Assembly: GCA_900314685.1 (NCBI GenBank)
Contig: OMWE01000006.1
Location: 1-64,000 of the forward strand
DNA from: an uncultured Actinomycetes bacterium
GTDB lineage: Bacteria; Actinomycetota; Coriobacteriia; Coriobacteriales; Atopobiaceae
DNA: 64,000 nucleotides
Direction: 5' to 3'
Of the stretch, positions 16,600 to 27,589 are shown in pieces. Position 1 is the first letter of the stretch, and each line of letters opens with the position of its first letter. The position numbers and the translations under genes were made by a program. The notes beneath the pieces were generated by a model. That model saw only the letters and a list, made by a program, of their open reading frames with translations, was not told where the DNA came from and did no database searches.

Positions 16600-17556
16600 T
16601 TAGTGCGCGTTGAGCACAGCCTCGACCTCGACGCGGGTGGGCATCGCGGGGATGCCGCCGCGCTTGCGGACGCAGAGTGACGCCACGGCGTTGCCCACGC
16701 GGGCCATCATCTTGGCGTCCTCGAGCGTCAGCTTGTCGGGGGTCAGGCCGGACTCGAGGAAGGACGAGAGGAAGCCGCCCCAGAAGGAGTCGCCCGCGCC
16801 GGTCGTGTCCAGCACGCCTGCGGGGAAGGGCGGGACGACCTCGCCGCCCTCAGCGGTGCGCACGTAGGCGCCGTTGCCGCCGAGCGTCACGACGCAGACG
16901 GAGGCGCCCTGCCCGACGATAGCGGCGGCCGCGGCCTCGGGCTCGTCGAAGTCGGTCAGCAGGCCGCACTCCTCGTCGCTGATCTTCACGAGGTCCATCA
17001 TCGGCAGCACGGAGCGCATCTGCTCCATCGCGGCGCCGACGTTGGGCCACAGGTTGGCACGGTAGTTGGGGTCGTAGCTCATCACGCAGCCGGCGTCCTT
17101 GGCGATCTCCAGCGCGCGGTGCGTCGCGGAGCGTGCTGGCTCGTCGGTCAGCGAGAGCGAGCCGATGTGGAAGATGCGGCTGTCGCGGATGATGCGCTCG
17201 TCGATCTCCTCGGGACGCAGCTGGGTGTCGGCACCGGGCTTGCGCGCGAAGGAGAAGGTGCGGTCGCCCTGTTCGTCCAGGGCGACGAAGGCGAGCGTCG
17301 TGAAGTAGTCGGGGTCGGTGATCAGGCCGTCGCAGTTGATGGCGTTGGACGTCAGCGTCCCGCGCAGGAACTCGCCGTGCATGTCGTTGCCGATCTTGCC
17401 GATGAAGGCGGTCTCAAAGCCCAGGCGCTCCAACGCAACGAGCACGTTTGCCGGCGCGCCGCCGGGGTTGCGCTCAAAGAGCTTCTGGCCTCCCTCGGAG
17501 ACGCCTGCGTCTGTGAAGTCGATAAGTACCTCGCCCAGTGCGGTAACGCTGATCAT
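16600..17556 (-). CDS. scrK: Fructokinase, PfkB family
   Basis: A 318-residue ribokinase/PfkB-family sugar kinase that phosphorylates fructose to fructose 6-phosphate. The N-terminus (VTALGEVLIDFTDAG) and NPGGAPANVLVALERLGF are typical of fructokinases. The ATP and catalytic motif is VLDTTGAGDSFWGGFLSS, which includes the general-base Asp. AFIGKIGNDMHGEFL is the usual lid-side motif. It starts at 17556 after AAGGAGCG and is the second gene of the leftward sucrose operon, right behind the sucrose PTS permease. This is the normal position for ScrK, which uses the fructose released by GH32 enzymes. A second sugar kinase of the unrelated ROK family lies at 34241-35119. Confidence 0.92.
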   Translation of the reverse strand: MISVTALGEVLIDFTDAGVSEGGQKLFERNPGGAPANVLVALERLGFETAFIGKIGNDMHGEFLRGTLTSNAINCDGLITDPDYFTTLAFVALDEQGDRTFSFARKPGADTQLRPEEIDERIIRDSRIFHIGSLSLTDEPARSATHRALEIAKDAGCVMSYDPNYRANLWPNVGAAMEQMRSVLPMMDLVKISDEECGLLTDFDEPEAAAAAIVGQGASVCVVTLGGNGAYVRTAEGGEVVPPFPAGVLDTTGAGDSFWGGFLSSFLESGLTPDKLTLEDAKMMARVGNAVASLCVRKRGGIPAMPTRVEVEAVLNAH

Positions 17557-17632
17557 CGCTCGCTCCTTCTCCGTCGTGTGTCTTGCCCCGTCGGGTTTGT
17601 CCCGCTCGGTCTTGTCTCACTCGAGATACATG

Positions 17633-17661
17633 AAGGGGCGACCGTCGGACGGCCGCCCCTT
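17633..17661 (-). terminator. Hairpin between PTS gene and fructokinase (weak terminator or processing site)
   Basis: AAGGGGCG (17633-17640) pairs with CGCCCCTT (17654-17661) around CCG/CGG, giving a GC-rich stem just after the PTS stop codon. On the minus strand it is followed by TTCATG rather than a run of T, so it probably weakens or stabilises the transcript instead of ending it. Confidence 0.4.
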
Positions 17662-17686
17662 GTACGGTACATGGTGCTGCGATTAG

Positions 17687-19630
17687 CTACTTGACGTCGA
17701 TAACCGCATCGCCCGGGGCCACGTCAGCGCCGACATGAGCGTCGACCGAGGCGTAGTCGTCGGTATTGGTGATGATGACCATGGTGGTCGTGGCCTTGCC
17801 GGCGGCCTTGACGGCGGCCAGGTCGACGTCCATCAGCAGGTCGCCCTTCTTGACCTCCTGCATCTGCTTGACATGCGCGGTGAAGGGCTCGCCCTTGAGC
17901 TCGACCGTGTCGATGCCGATGTGCAGCAGGATCTCGGCGCCGTCGTCAGACAGCAGGCCCACGGCGTGGCCGGTCTCGGCGAGCACCGTGATGGTGCCGT
18001 CGACGGGGGCAAAGACCTTGCCCTCGGTCGGCTCGATGGCCATGCCCTTGCCCATCGCCTCGGAGGCGAAGACGGGGTCGGCGACGTCGGTCAGCGCGAT
18101 GGCCTTGCCAGCCATCGGGGCGACGATTGTCTCGGGGGTCGCGGCGGCAGCGGGAGCAGCCTCGGCCTCGGAGGCGGCCAGGACGGCCTCCTCGTCAGCG
18201 GCGGCCTTGGCCGTAGCGACGGCCTTGGGAGCCTTCTCGCCCTCGTACTTCTCGGAGTAGATGGTCCAGGTGATCGCAAAAGCGACGCCGAAGGCGACGG
18301 CGAACATCAGGATGTACTGGATCGGCTGGGCGATGCAGAGCAGCAGGCCGAAGATACCGGTGACACCGGTGCCCGTTGCGCCGAGGTTGGTCATGTAGCA
18401 GATGAAGGCACCGCAGGCGGAACCGATCATGCCGGCCACAAAGGGCTTGACCTTAGGCAGGTTGACGCCGAAGATGGCAGGCTCGGTGATGCCGAGCAGG
18501 CAGGAGACGCCCGAAGGAACGGCCAGGGACTTGGTCTTGACCGACTTGGTCTTGAGAGCGACTGCCAGGCAGGCACCGCCCTGGGCAATGTTGGCCGCCG
18601 AGGCGATCGGCAGCCAGTAGGTCACGCCGTACTGGCCGAGCAGCGAGACATCGATGATGGTGTACATCTGGTGCAGACCGGTAACGACCGACGGACTGTA
18701 GATGAGACCGATAACGATGTAGCCGAGGCCCAGGGGCACGGAGAGCAGAGCCATGAGCAGGCCGATGATGTTGTTCTCGAGCCAGACAAAAATCGGGCCG
18801 ATGAAGAGAATCGTGATATAGGCGGCTCCGGAAACGGACAGCAGCGGCGTCAGGAAGAGGTCGAACATCTCGGGGATGACCTTGTGCAGGCGCTTCTCGA
18901 AGAAACACAGGATCCAGACGCCCACGATGATGGGGATGACGTGGCCCTGGTAGCCGATCCAGTCGATGCTGTAGACACCAGGGATCACATCATAGGTAAT
19001 CATGGTGCCGTCAGTGATCGCGGTGGAGGCGCTATAGGCGTTGATGAAATCACCGCTGATGAGAAGCGCGCCGAGCGAGGCACCCAGATAGGGATTACCG
19101 CCGAAGACGGTCGCCGCGGAGAAGCCGATCAGAATCTGCAGGTTGGCCAGGGCGCAAGCGTTGATGAGGCCAGCGATCTTCCAATAGACGTTGGCCGAGA
19201 GGTCGACGTCGGGGAAGAGGTAGGGCACGGCGCTCATGATACCCATGAGCATGCCGGAGGCGACGATTGCTGGGATGATCGGTACGAAGACGTCGGAGAG
19301 GACCTTGATGGCCGCCATGAACTTGTTCTGGTTCTGGGCGGCAGCCTCCTTGACCTCGGCCTTGCTAGCGGCGGTGATGCCGCCCTGGCTGATGAACTCG
19401 TCGTATACTTTGTCGACCGTACCGGTGCCAAAGATGATCTGGAGCTGACCGGATGCCTCGAAATTGCCCTTGGCGCCGGGAATCTCCTCGAGAGCGTCCT
19501 TGTCGATCTTGTCGTTGTCGGCGATGACAAGGCGCAGGCGCGTGGCACAGTGCGCAGCGCTGACGACGTTCGACGAGCCGCCAATCGCCTCCAATGTGGC
19601 CTTTGCCGCCTCAGCGTAGTCTAAAGCCAT
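17687..19630 (-). CDS. scrA: Sucrose-specific PTS enzyme IIBCA
   Basis: A 647-residue three-domain PTS permease that imports sucrose and phosphorylates it to sucrose-6-phosphate. The N-terminal IIB domain has the phosphorylated Cys28 in VSAAHCATRLRL and continues with FGTGTVDKVYDEF. The IIC domain (~100-480) has about ten membrane helices and the conserved GITEPAIFGVNLP. An Ala-rich linker leads to a C-terminal glucose-type IIA domain with LLHIGIDTVEL, where the His accepts phosphate. The start at 19630 follows GGGGGAA; the open frame continues upstream into the promoter region. It is first in a leftward operon with fructokinase and two GH32 genes. A putative LacI operator lies 66 bp ahead of the start. 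Confidence 0.92.
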   Translation of the reverse strand: MALDYAEAAKATLEAIGGSSNVVSAAHCATRLRLVIADNDKIDKDALEEIPGAKGNFEASGQLQIIFGTGTVDKVYDEFISQGGITAASKAEVKEAAAQNQNKFMAAIKVLSDVFVPIIPAIVASGMLMGIMSAVPYLFPDVDLSANVYWKIAGLINACALANLQILIGFSAATVFGGNPYLGASLGALLISGDFINAYSASTAITDGTMITYDVIPGVYSIDWIGYQGHVIPIIVGVWILCFFEKRLHKVIPEMFDLFLTPLLSVSGAAYITILFIGPIFVWLENNIIGLLMALLSVPLGLGYIVIGLIYSPSVVTGLHQMYTIIDVSLLGQYGVTYWLPIASAANIAQGGACLAVALKTKSVKTKSLAVPSGVSCLLGITEPAIFGVNLPKVKPFVAGMIGSACGAFICYMTNLGATGTGVTGIFGLLLCIAQPIQYILMFAVAFGVAFAITWTIYSEKYEGEKAPKAVATAKAAADEEAVLAASEAEAAPAAAATPETIVAPMAGKAIALTDVADPVFASEAMGKGMAIEPTEGKVFAPVDGTITVLAETGHAVGLLSDDGAEILLHIGIDTVELKGEPFTAHVKQMQEVKKGDLLMDVDLAAVKAAGKATTTMVIITNTDDYASVDAHVGADVAPGDAVIDVK

Positions 19631-19695
19631 GCAGTTCCCCCTTCTTGCCCTTGTGGTCGGACGATCCGGCCCTTGTCTCCGAATGCAGAACAATG

Positions 19696-19715
19696 TATGG
19701 AATCGTTCTCACATG
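19696..19715. promoter_or_regulatory. Putative LacI-family operator before the sucrose PTS gene
   Basis: TATGGAATCGTTCTCACATG matches 16 of 20 positions of the site at 8261-8280 before GH32 copy 1. It has the core GAA-TCG-TTC and sits between the end of the LacI gene and the start of the PTS gene, where a promoter is expected. Binding by the neighbouring LacI protein is inferred. Confidence 0.55.
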
Positions 19716-19807
19716 CTTCACACTCAGGATAATCTCGGGCCGAAGATAAAACTCCGTCAGATATGGAGAAGAGTCGAGCGGTAGGAATTCGACGGCGAGC
19801 GGCAACC

Positions 19808-20794
19808 CTACGCGTCGGACGAGGTGCTCTCGCGCAGGACGAGCTTGTAGCCCATCTTGGTCTCGCGTACCGCGGCGTTGCCCTGCTCCAGAGCTTCCAC
19901 CAGCATGCGGGCAGCCTCGACACCGCTTGTGCGGTAGTAGTAGTGCACCGTCGTCAGCTGGGGCTTCACGACCTGGGCCAGCATCGAGTCGCCCAGGCCT
20001 GTGACGTGCACGTCCTCGGGTACCCGCAGCCCCAGTTGATCGAGCTGCTTGCAGACGCCCGCCGCTATCTCGTCGGTCGCGCACACAATCGCGTCGGTCT
20101 CGGGATGCTCCCGCATGATCTTCCCGGCCAGCGAGACGCCGGACTCCACATTGAAGAGCCCCCGCTCCACCACAGGGTCGGTGTGCCCGAGCTGTGCGGC
20201 GGCATCGATAAATGCCTGCGTGCGTAGGTGCCCGGCGGCGAAGTCGCGCTCATAGACACCGATGTAGGCGGGATGCGTGCGTCCCGTGGCGCAACACAGC
20301 GTGAGGTCGTACATGGCATTGTAATCGTCGAAATAGACGCAGCTCACGCCCTCGACGTGCTGCCCCATCACCACGACCGGCACGTTGAGCTCCTCAAAGA
20401 CCCGCCGGTGCGCATCCGTGACCACCGTGCCGATCAGGATGATGCCGTCCACCTGGCCCTGTTCGTGGAAGGCCTTGAGGTAGGCGACCTCGGCATTCTC
20501 GTCGTTGTCCGTATTGGCAAGCAGCGTGCGGTAGTCCGAGGCGCCGAGCACCGATGTGATACCCGCGACCTCGCGACCGACCGTTTCCGAGCTGATTTTG
20601 GGGATGACCACGCCCACAAACCGCGTCTTGCCCGTGCGCAGGGTGCGGGCCTGCTGGGAGGGAACGTACCCCGTCTGGGCAATGACCTTGGCGATGCGCT
20701 TCTTCTTTTCCTCGCTCACATAGCCGTCGTTGAGGTAGCGCGACACCGTGGCGCGCGACACGCCTGCCAGCTGTGCGATCTCGTTGATGGTCAT
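19808..20794 (-). CDS. LacI family transcriptional regulator of the sucrose locus
   Basis: A 328-residue LacI/GalR repressor. The N-terminal helix-turn-helix is MTINEIAQLAGVSRATVSRY, followed by the hinge-helix region PSQQARTLRTGKT. The rest is a periplasmic-binding-protein-like sugar sensor with VGVVIPKISSETVGREVAG, VDGIILIGT and DAIVCATDEIAAGV. The start at 20794 follows GGAGG; a longer open frame (to 20824) lacks a site. It lies directly upstream of the sucrose PTS gene in the same orientation, with 177 bp between that hold an operator-like sequence. By position it should repress both sucrose arms and respond to sucrose-6-phosphate, fructose or a derivative; the effector is not known. Confidence 0.9.
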   Translation of the reverse strand: MTINEIAQLAGVSRATVSRYLNDGYVSEEKKKRIAKVIAQTGYVPSQQARTLRTGKTRFVGVVIPKISSETVGREVAGITSVLGASDYRTLLANTDNDENAEVAYLKAFHEQGQVDGIILIGTVVTDAHRRVFEELNVPVVVMGQHVEGVSCVYFDDYNAMYDLTLCCATGRTHPAYIGVYERDFAAGHLRTQAFIDAAAQLGHTDPVVERGLFNVESGVSLAGKIMREHPETDAIVCATDEIAAGVCKQLDQLGLRVPEDVHVTGLGDSMLAQVVKPQLTTVHYYYRTSGVEAARMLVEALEQGNAAVRETKMGYKLVLRESTSSDA

Positions 20795-20894
20795 GGATTC
20801 CTCCGCCCTCGTCTCGTCCACCACACGCTAGCAGAAAACACGCCGCAGGCGCACCGCATCTCACATCGCCTTCGCCAATGCACTTTTTTCAGTA

Positions 20895-20926
20895 CAAAAA
20901 GAGGGCGACGCCGGAGCGCCGCCCTC
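20895..20926 (-). terminator. Rho-independent terminator of hsp20
   Basis: GAGGGCG (20901-20907) pairs with CGCCCTC (20920-20926), with further GC pairing inside. On the minus strand the stem is followed by TTTTT (complement of 20896-20900), about 55 bp after the hsp20 stop. Confidence 0.85.
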
Positions 20927-20981
20927 ATGCCTACATTCCCTGGAGGAGGAACGATCGAGGCTGTGTTTGATCGAATGAGTG

Positions 20982-21413
20982 CTAGTCGATCGTGACCTTG
21001 GTCACGTTGGCCTGCTCGACCTGCTTGGGCACGTTGACCGTGAGCACGCCGTCGGCGAGCTTGGCTGTGAGGCCCGCGGTCGCCGCGTCCTTCAGGTAGA
21101 CGCCACGCGTTGCCTGCCACTCGCTGGTCTCCTTGTGCAGGTAGTTCTTGTCCTTCTGCTCGTCGGACTCCTTGTGGTCCACGGAGACGGACAGACGGCC
21201 CTCGTTGAGCTCGACGTCGATCTCGTCCTTGGTGACACCCGGGACGTGTGCGCTCACCACGTACTTGTCACCCGCGTCCTCGACGTCCATCTTGAAGGCG
21301 CCGGCGTCTGTCATCTCGGTCGGCCACTTGAAGAGGTCGTCCCAGTCGGAGCTGAAAGGCCACATAGAGCGGGCGAGCCTGTTGTAACGATCATACGGAA
21401 CCATGGTAGTCAT
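20982..21413 (-). CDS. Small heat shock protein, Hsp20 family
   Basis: A 143-residue small heat shock protein that holds unfolding proteins in solution without ATP. The alpha-crystallin domain spans about residues 40-135: FKMDVEDAGDKYVVSAHVPG, then KDEIDVELNEGRLSVSVDHK, and the closing strand GLTAKLADGVLTVNVPK, with the usual A-x-L-x-(D/N)-G-V-L motif. The N-terminal arm (WPFSSDWDDLFKWP) is aromatic, as is common. It is monocistronic: a promoter region with an inverted repeat resembling those before clpB and dnaK lies about 125 bp upstream, and a strong terminator follows. Regulation by the HspR encoded at 39263-39679 is likely. Confidence 0.93.
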   Translation of the reverse strand: MTTMVPYDRYNRLARSMWPFSSDWDDLFKWPTEMTDAGAFKMDVEDAGDKYVVSAHVPGVTKDEIDVELNEGRLSVSVDHKESDEQKDKNYLHKETSEWQATRGVYLKDAATAGLTAKLADGVLTVNVPKQVEQANVTKVTID

Positions 21414-21537
21414 GATGTGCTCCTTACCTTGCGTGCGGAGCTCCTCTGGAGCTCCCTTGATGTCAATCTCTATTGTCCCCAGACGCTAGGGTTTTATACC
21501 GAAGAGCCAAGATTTTCTCAGCTTCACAAACGCAACA

Positions 21538-21562
21538 AATCTAAGCGTATTTCGCTTAGATT
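21538..21562. promoter_or_regulatory. Putative HspR operator upstream of hsp20
   Basis: AATCTAA (21538-21544) and TTAGATT (21556-21562) are separated by 11 bp; here the symmetry extends inward (AAGCG/CGCTT), making a near-perfect palindrome. The same half-sites with the same 11-bp spacing occur before clpB and dnaK. It sits about 125 bp before the hsp20 start. Confidence 0.65.
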
Positions 21563-21785
21563 TGCCGGCACGCCCTATCGTATCCATCCGGTGGGGCGCA
21601 CACAATCCTGCGACGCGCACGCTACCTGCATGCTCTGCGCACGCGAATATTCTTTGGACGTAGCCCACCTCGGAAAACACGCGTGTATAGAGCCAGCGGG
21701 CTGGGTTATCATATCGGCTGTGACCCTAACGACCAGCAAACGCACACCCGGCTCACCGTCCCGGTTCACTGCAGGAGGATGCTGC

Positions 21786-22238
21786 ATGGACAATTTCGAT
21801 AACGATCGGCCCTACGATTTCGACACCCCTGATTTCGATGCCCAAGGTGGGCCGGCGGACGGCCCCGCCCTCACGCCGACGTCCGCGCCGGCACCCTCGG
21901 AGTCGTCGTACCGCCCCGCCTACGTACGCCCCGCCAAGCCCCGCCGCACGGTCGAGGCCATCGACGATGATGACCAGGACGCCTTTGACGCCCGCGGCAA
22001 CTACACGCACGACTCGAATTTCACCGTGTCCGGCCAGCGCCGCATCCGCCAGGGCGACCGCCTGCAGCGCGACTCGCAGTACGGCCAGTACCTGCAGGTA
22101 CCCAAGGGCAAGAAGAGCATCTTCTCCTCGCGTCAGCAGGCCAAGCAGCGCCGCTCGGCCATTGTGATGGTCGTGATCGTCGTGATCCTCGCCGTGCTGC
22201 TGATCTTTGCGGTGCGCCTCATCGCGAGCGCCGCGTAG
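21786..22238 (+). CDS. Small tail-anchored membrane protein, unknown function
   Basis: A 150-residue protein I do not recognise. The first ~115 residues are hydrophilic, acidic and Pro/Ser-rich near the start (DNFDNDRPYDFDTPDFDAQG), becoming Arg/Gln/Lys-rich in RRIRQGDRLQRDSQYGQYLQ and SSRQQAKQRRS. A single C-terminal hydrophobic segment (AIVMVVIVVILAVLLIFAVRLI) ends the protein, so the bulk should face the cytosol. The ATG at 21786 has a strong AGGAGG site. It converges with the small protein at 22287-22565 and faces the PASTA gene beyond. The acidic N-terminal stretch could be a protein-binding tail, but no role is known. Confidence 0.75.
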   Translation: MDNFDNDRPYDFDTPDFDAQGGPADGPALTPTSAPAPSESSYRPAYVRPAKPRRTVEAIDDDDQDAFDARGNYTHDSNFTVSGQRRIRQGDRLQRDSQYGQYLQVPKGKKSIFSSRQQAKQRRSAIVMVVIVVILAVLLIFAVRLIASAA

Positions 22239-22286
22239 GAATCCGACTGGCCGCGCGACACACCTACCCGCAAAGCGGAGACTAGG

Positions 22287-22565
22287 CTAAGCCCAGGGAT
22301 CCCGCGAAAAGAGCGGCTCGCGCTCGGGCGGACGGTCCGAGTAGGGGTCGTACCCGTCGTCGTCCTCGTTCTCGGGACGCAGGTACGGGTCGTCCTTGTG
22401 TGCCCGGCGCTGCTTCTCGCGCGCCTTTTTTAGCTGCATCCGGCTGGGCGCCTTGTTTGTCTTCGTTTGGTCGGACGCCTTGTGTGTCTTTGCCCCGTCA
22501 GATGCACCGTTTGTCTTGGCCTGGCCGGGCACCTCGCCCGGTTGGGCGCAATCGTTGTCTGCCAT
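22287..22565 (-). CDS. Small hydrophilic protein, unknown function
   Basis: A 92-residue, highly charged protein without hydrophobic segments, probably largely disordered. The first half carries loose repeats of the type TNGASDGAKTHKASDQTKTN, the middle a basic stretch (QLKKAREKQRRAHKDD), and the end is acidic and Pro-rich (DPYSDRPPEREPLFSRDPWA). It begins 8 bp after the PASTA gene, with GAGG before the ATG, so it is probably the second gene of that operon. I recognise no family; the protein may simply be a lineage-specific accessory of the PASTA protein. Confidence 0.6.
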   Translation of the reverse strand: MADNDCAQPGEVPGQAKTNGASDGAKTHKASDQTKTNKAPSRMQLKKAREKQRRAHKDDPYLRPENEDDDGYDPYSDRPPEREPLFSRDPWA

Positions 22566-22572
22566 AGCAACC

Positions 22573-24420
22573 TCAGCTGTAGAGATACATATAGGCGACG
22601 TAATCGCAGATCCTGCCGCCCGTCGACTCGAGGTTGGCGGCGTCGTAGATCGACTTGGGCGCGTAGGTCACGACGGTCGTGGTCCCGCCCTCGGTCGCCT
22701 CGATGAGCACGGTCCAGCAGTTGTCCCCCATCTCGCCGTATGCGCAGACGAAGGTGTGCCCCTCGGCCGTCGCCGGCTCGGGCAGGATGACCGAATCCTC
22801 CGTGCAGGCGTCGGTCATGTTGTCGAGGCCGCACGTCGCCATGACCTCGCGCACCGCGTCGTCCGAGAGCTCGGAAGCGCCGCTCGGCTGCTCGTCCGTG
22901 CCGAGCTCGTAACGCACGCCCTTGAACCACTTGCCCTTGGCGAGGACGTCGCCCTGGTTGCCGTCGGAGAGGTCGATGGAGTTGACGAAGGGCGTGGACG
23001 TGAGGGCGATCGCGGCGCTGCCGTCCGAAAACGTCGCCGCGGCATAGCCGGAGCTGTCGACGGTACCGCCCTGGCAGCCAAAGCCCTGCTTGCCGAGCCA
23101 TTTGGAGATGTCCGCCGGCGCGTGCGTCGTGTAGTCGGCGAGGTCGTGGATGTCGTCGGGATAGGGCTGCGCCACTTCGAGCTCGACCTCGGACCCCTGC
23201 GTGATCTCGCTGCCTGCGGCGGGGTCGAGCGAGAGCACGGTGTGGTCGTCTTTGTCCGACTCGGTGTAGGTCACCTTGGCGGTCAGGCCCAGGGACTCGA
23301 GGGCCGCAACGGCATCGGAATCCTTCTGACCGACGAGGTCGGGCACAGTATAGGCCTGCGCGACGATGATCGTGATGGTGTCGTGCGACTTGAAGGCGGC
23401 GCCCGCCTCGGGCTGCGTCCCCAGCACGGTGCCCGCCGGCTGGTCGGACGAGACGGCCGACGTGGCAAACTCCGTGGCTCCCGCCTCACGCAGGGCGGCT
23501 TCGGCGTCCGCAACCGACATGCCCGTCACATCGGGCATCACGCGCGCCACGGCCACCTCGATGGTAACGGTCTCGCCCCGGTCGAGGCGCTCCCCCGCCT
23601 TGGGCGATTGCGAGAGGACCTTGCCGATCTGCTCGTCGGATGCCGTCTCGGTCACGGAGACCTGGAAGCCCTTGTCGGCGAGTGTCGCCGTCGCCGCCTC
23701 CTGGCCGCGGCCCACGACGTTGGGCACCGACTTGCCGCCCCACAGCTCCGCCCCGTAGGAGACAAAGGCCGCGGCGGCAGAAATAAGCACGATCATCAGC
23801 AAAAAAACGGCGATCAGACGGCGATGGGATTTCTTCTTTTGCTCCTTGACCTCCTCGTTGTAGAGGGCGTCGCGGGTCGCCGGGATCATGCGCATGGTCT
23901 GCACACGCGGGTCGCTCGCGTCCTCCTCGATGGGGGTGGGCATCAGCTCGGTCTCGCCGGCGCCCTCGCCGATGCGATCGAACCGCCCGGCATCGGGTAC
24001 CAGCCGCGTCTCTTCCTCATCGTCGGGAAGAAGGACGGTCTCGTCCTCCTCACTCGGCAGGAGGACGGTCTCGCCCTCGGGCATCAGCTGTGTCTCATCA
24101 TCGCTCTGCAGGAGGACGGTCTCGTCGTCAGGCATCAGCCGCGTCTCATCGTCGCTCTGCAGGAGGACGGTCTCGCCCTCGGGCATCAGCCGCGTCTCAT
24201 CGTCGCTCTGCAGGAGGACGGTCTCGTCTTCTGATGCTGGGCTCGTCTCGTCGTCAGCAATCAGGCGGGTAGCGTCCTCGGGCATCAGGCGGGTGGCGCC
24301 CTCGGGGTCGACGTCCCTACCCGCACGTTCGTCTTTGCTCAGCGAGGGCTCCCCCGGTTCGGGCTGCATCCCGTCGTCCAATGTCGAGTCGTCAAACCCC
24401 TCAGCCATGTGACGTGCCAT
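22573..24420 (-). CDS. Membrane protein with cytosolic Thr-rich tandem repeats and three external PASTA domains
   Basis: A 615-residue single-pass protein. Residues ~40-163 form an acidic region with twelve short motifs of the type (A/E)T-x-L-(L/M/I/V), such as ATRLMP, ETVLLQ and ETRLMP. A basic stretch (KEQKKKSHRR) and a membrane helix (about 201-223) follow. Outside come three PASTA domains: SVPNVVGRGQEAATATLADK, RVMPDVTGMSVADAEAALRE and YTVPDLVGQKDSDAVAALES. A unique C-terminal domain of ~180 residues has several Cys. PASTA domains bind peptidoglycan fragments and are usual on PknB-type kinases, but no kinase domain is present here. The Thr motifs look like possible kinase targets or FHA-domain ligands (inference). 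Start 24420 has GGAG five bases upstream. Confidence 0.85.
   Translation of the reverse strand: MARHMAEGFDDSTLDDGMQPEPGEPSLSKDERAGRDVDPEGATRLMPEDATRLIADDETSPASEDETVLLQSDDETRLMPEGETVLLQSDDETRLMPDDETVLLQSDDETQLMPEGETVLLPSEEDETVLLPDDEEETRLVPDAGRFDRIGEGAGETELMPTPIEEDASDPRVQTMRMIPATRDALYNEEVKEQKKKSHRRLIAVFLLMIVLISAAAAFVSYGAELWGGKSVPNVVGRGQEAATATLADKGFQVSVTETASDEQIGKVLSQSPKAGERLDRGETVTIEVAVARVMPDVTGMSVADAEAALREAGATEFATSAVSSDQPAGTVLGTQPEAGAAFKSHDTITIIVAQAYTVPDLVGQKDSDAVAALESLGLTAKVTYTESDKDDHTVLSLDPAAGSEITQGSEVELEVAQPYPDDIHDLADYTTHAPADISKWLGKQGFGCQGGTVDSSGYAAATFSDGSAAIALTSTPFVNSIDLSDGNQGDVLAKGKWFKGVRYELGTDEQPSGASELSDDAVREVMATCGLDNMTDACTEDSVILPEPATAEGHTFVCAYGEMGDNCWTVLIEATEGGTTTVVTYAPKSIYDAANLESTGGRICDYVAYMYLYS
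24061..24213. repeat. Three 51-bp in-frame tandem repeats inside the PASTA gene
   Basis: Three consecutive 51-bp units (24061-24111, 24112-24162, 24163-24213), each encoding 17 residues of the DETRLMP/ETVLLQSD type, nearly identical in DNA. Partial units continue on both sides. Recent duplication is likely and copy number may vary between strains. Confidence 0.85.
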
Positions 24421-24465
24421 AGCAGCTCCGTTCCTGGTCCGTTTTGCTGGCACAACTATAGCCGA

Positions 24466-24605
24466 GACGCCGACGGAAAGGGACCGACTCCTCCCCGTCG
24501 CGCCGGGACGCCACCGGAAGGGGTGCATTCCCAACCAGGTCGCGTCAAGACGCCATCGGAAGGGTTCCGATGGCGTCTCTTGGAGCCGGAGGCTTTCCGT
24601 CGGCG
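24466..24605. repeat. Nested palindromic repeats between clpB and the PASTA gene
   Basis: Three direct copies of GACGCC(G/A)NCGGAA start at 24466, 24507 and 24549. CGCCGACGGAAAG (24468-24480) has a perfect inverted partner at 24593-24605. Inside, a perfect 14-bp stem AGACGCCATCGGAA (24548-24561) closes on GGG with its complement at 24565-24578. No open frame here looks coding. Confidence 0.75.
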
Positions 24606-24666
24606 TGACCTGGCGCAATCGCACCAGGTCAATGGCCACACAGCGGGCGGAGAAGACAAGACCGAC

Positions 24667-24706
24667 AAAAAGGCCGGGGCGGGTAGGTCGATGCCTACCC
24701 GCCTCG
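24667..24706 (-). terminator. Rho-independent terminator of clpB
   Basis: A perfect 10-bp stem, GGCGGGTAGG (24678-24687) with CCTACCCGCC (24694-24703), followed on the minus strand by GGCC and TTTTT (complement of 24667-24671). It lies about 155 bp beyond the clpB stop. Confidence 0.75.
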
Positions 24707-24860
24707 GGGATGTACCGCTCACCTATCGCTCGGGCAGCCTGTCGGGACACGACTCGACGCAGCCCGCCCGGCGAAACCATGCCCGGCAGTCGTCGCACGA
24801 TGGGTCCCGCGCGGCAACCACGCCTTCAGCGAGGTCAGGCCCGACCGCCTACTCGACCCC

Positions 24861-27494
<2,634 letters not shown>

Positions 27495-27589
27495 GGTTTC
27501 CTCCGCTTCCGCCGCACCGCTCCCGCGGCACGGCCAAGCCCTCGCTTTTTGTCTCTGTTATTCTTCCCACGCGCACGAGGCTTAAACAA

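Noticed and set aside
17633-17661. Operon end between scrA and scrK
   Set aside because: The hairpin has no T-run, and gene content argues that PTS, kinase and GH32 genes are expressed together, so I keep it as a weak site only.
17735-19624. Plus-strand frame (629 codons) opposite the sucrose PTS gene
   Set aside because: Antisense shadow without ribosome-binding site or domain.
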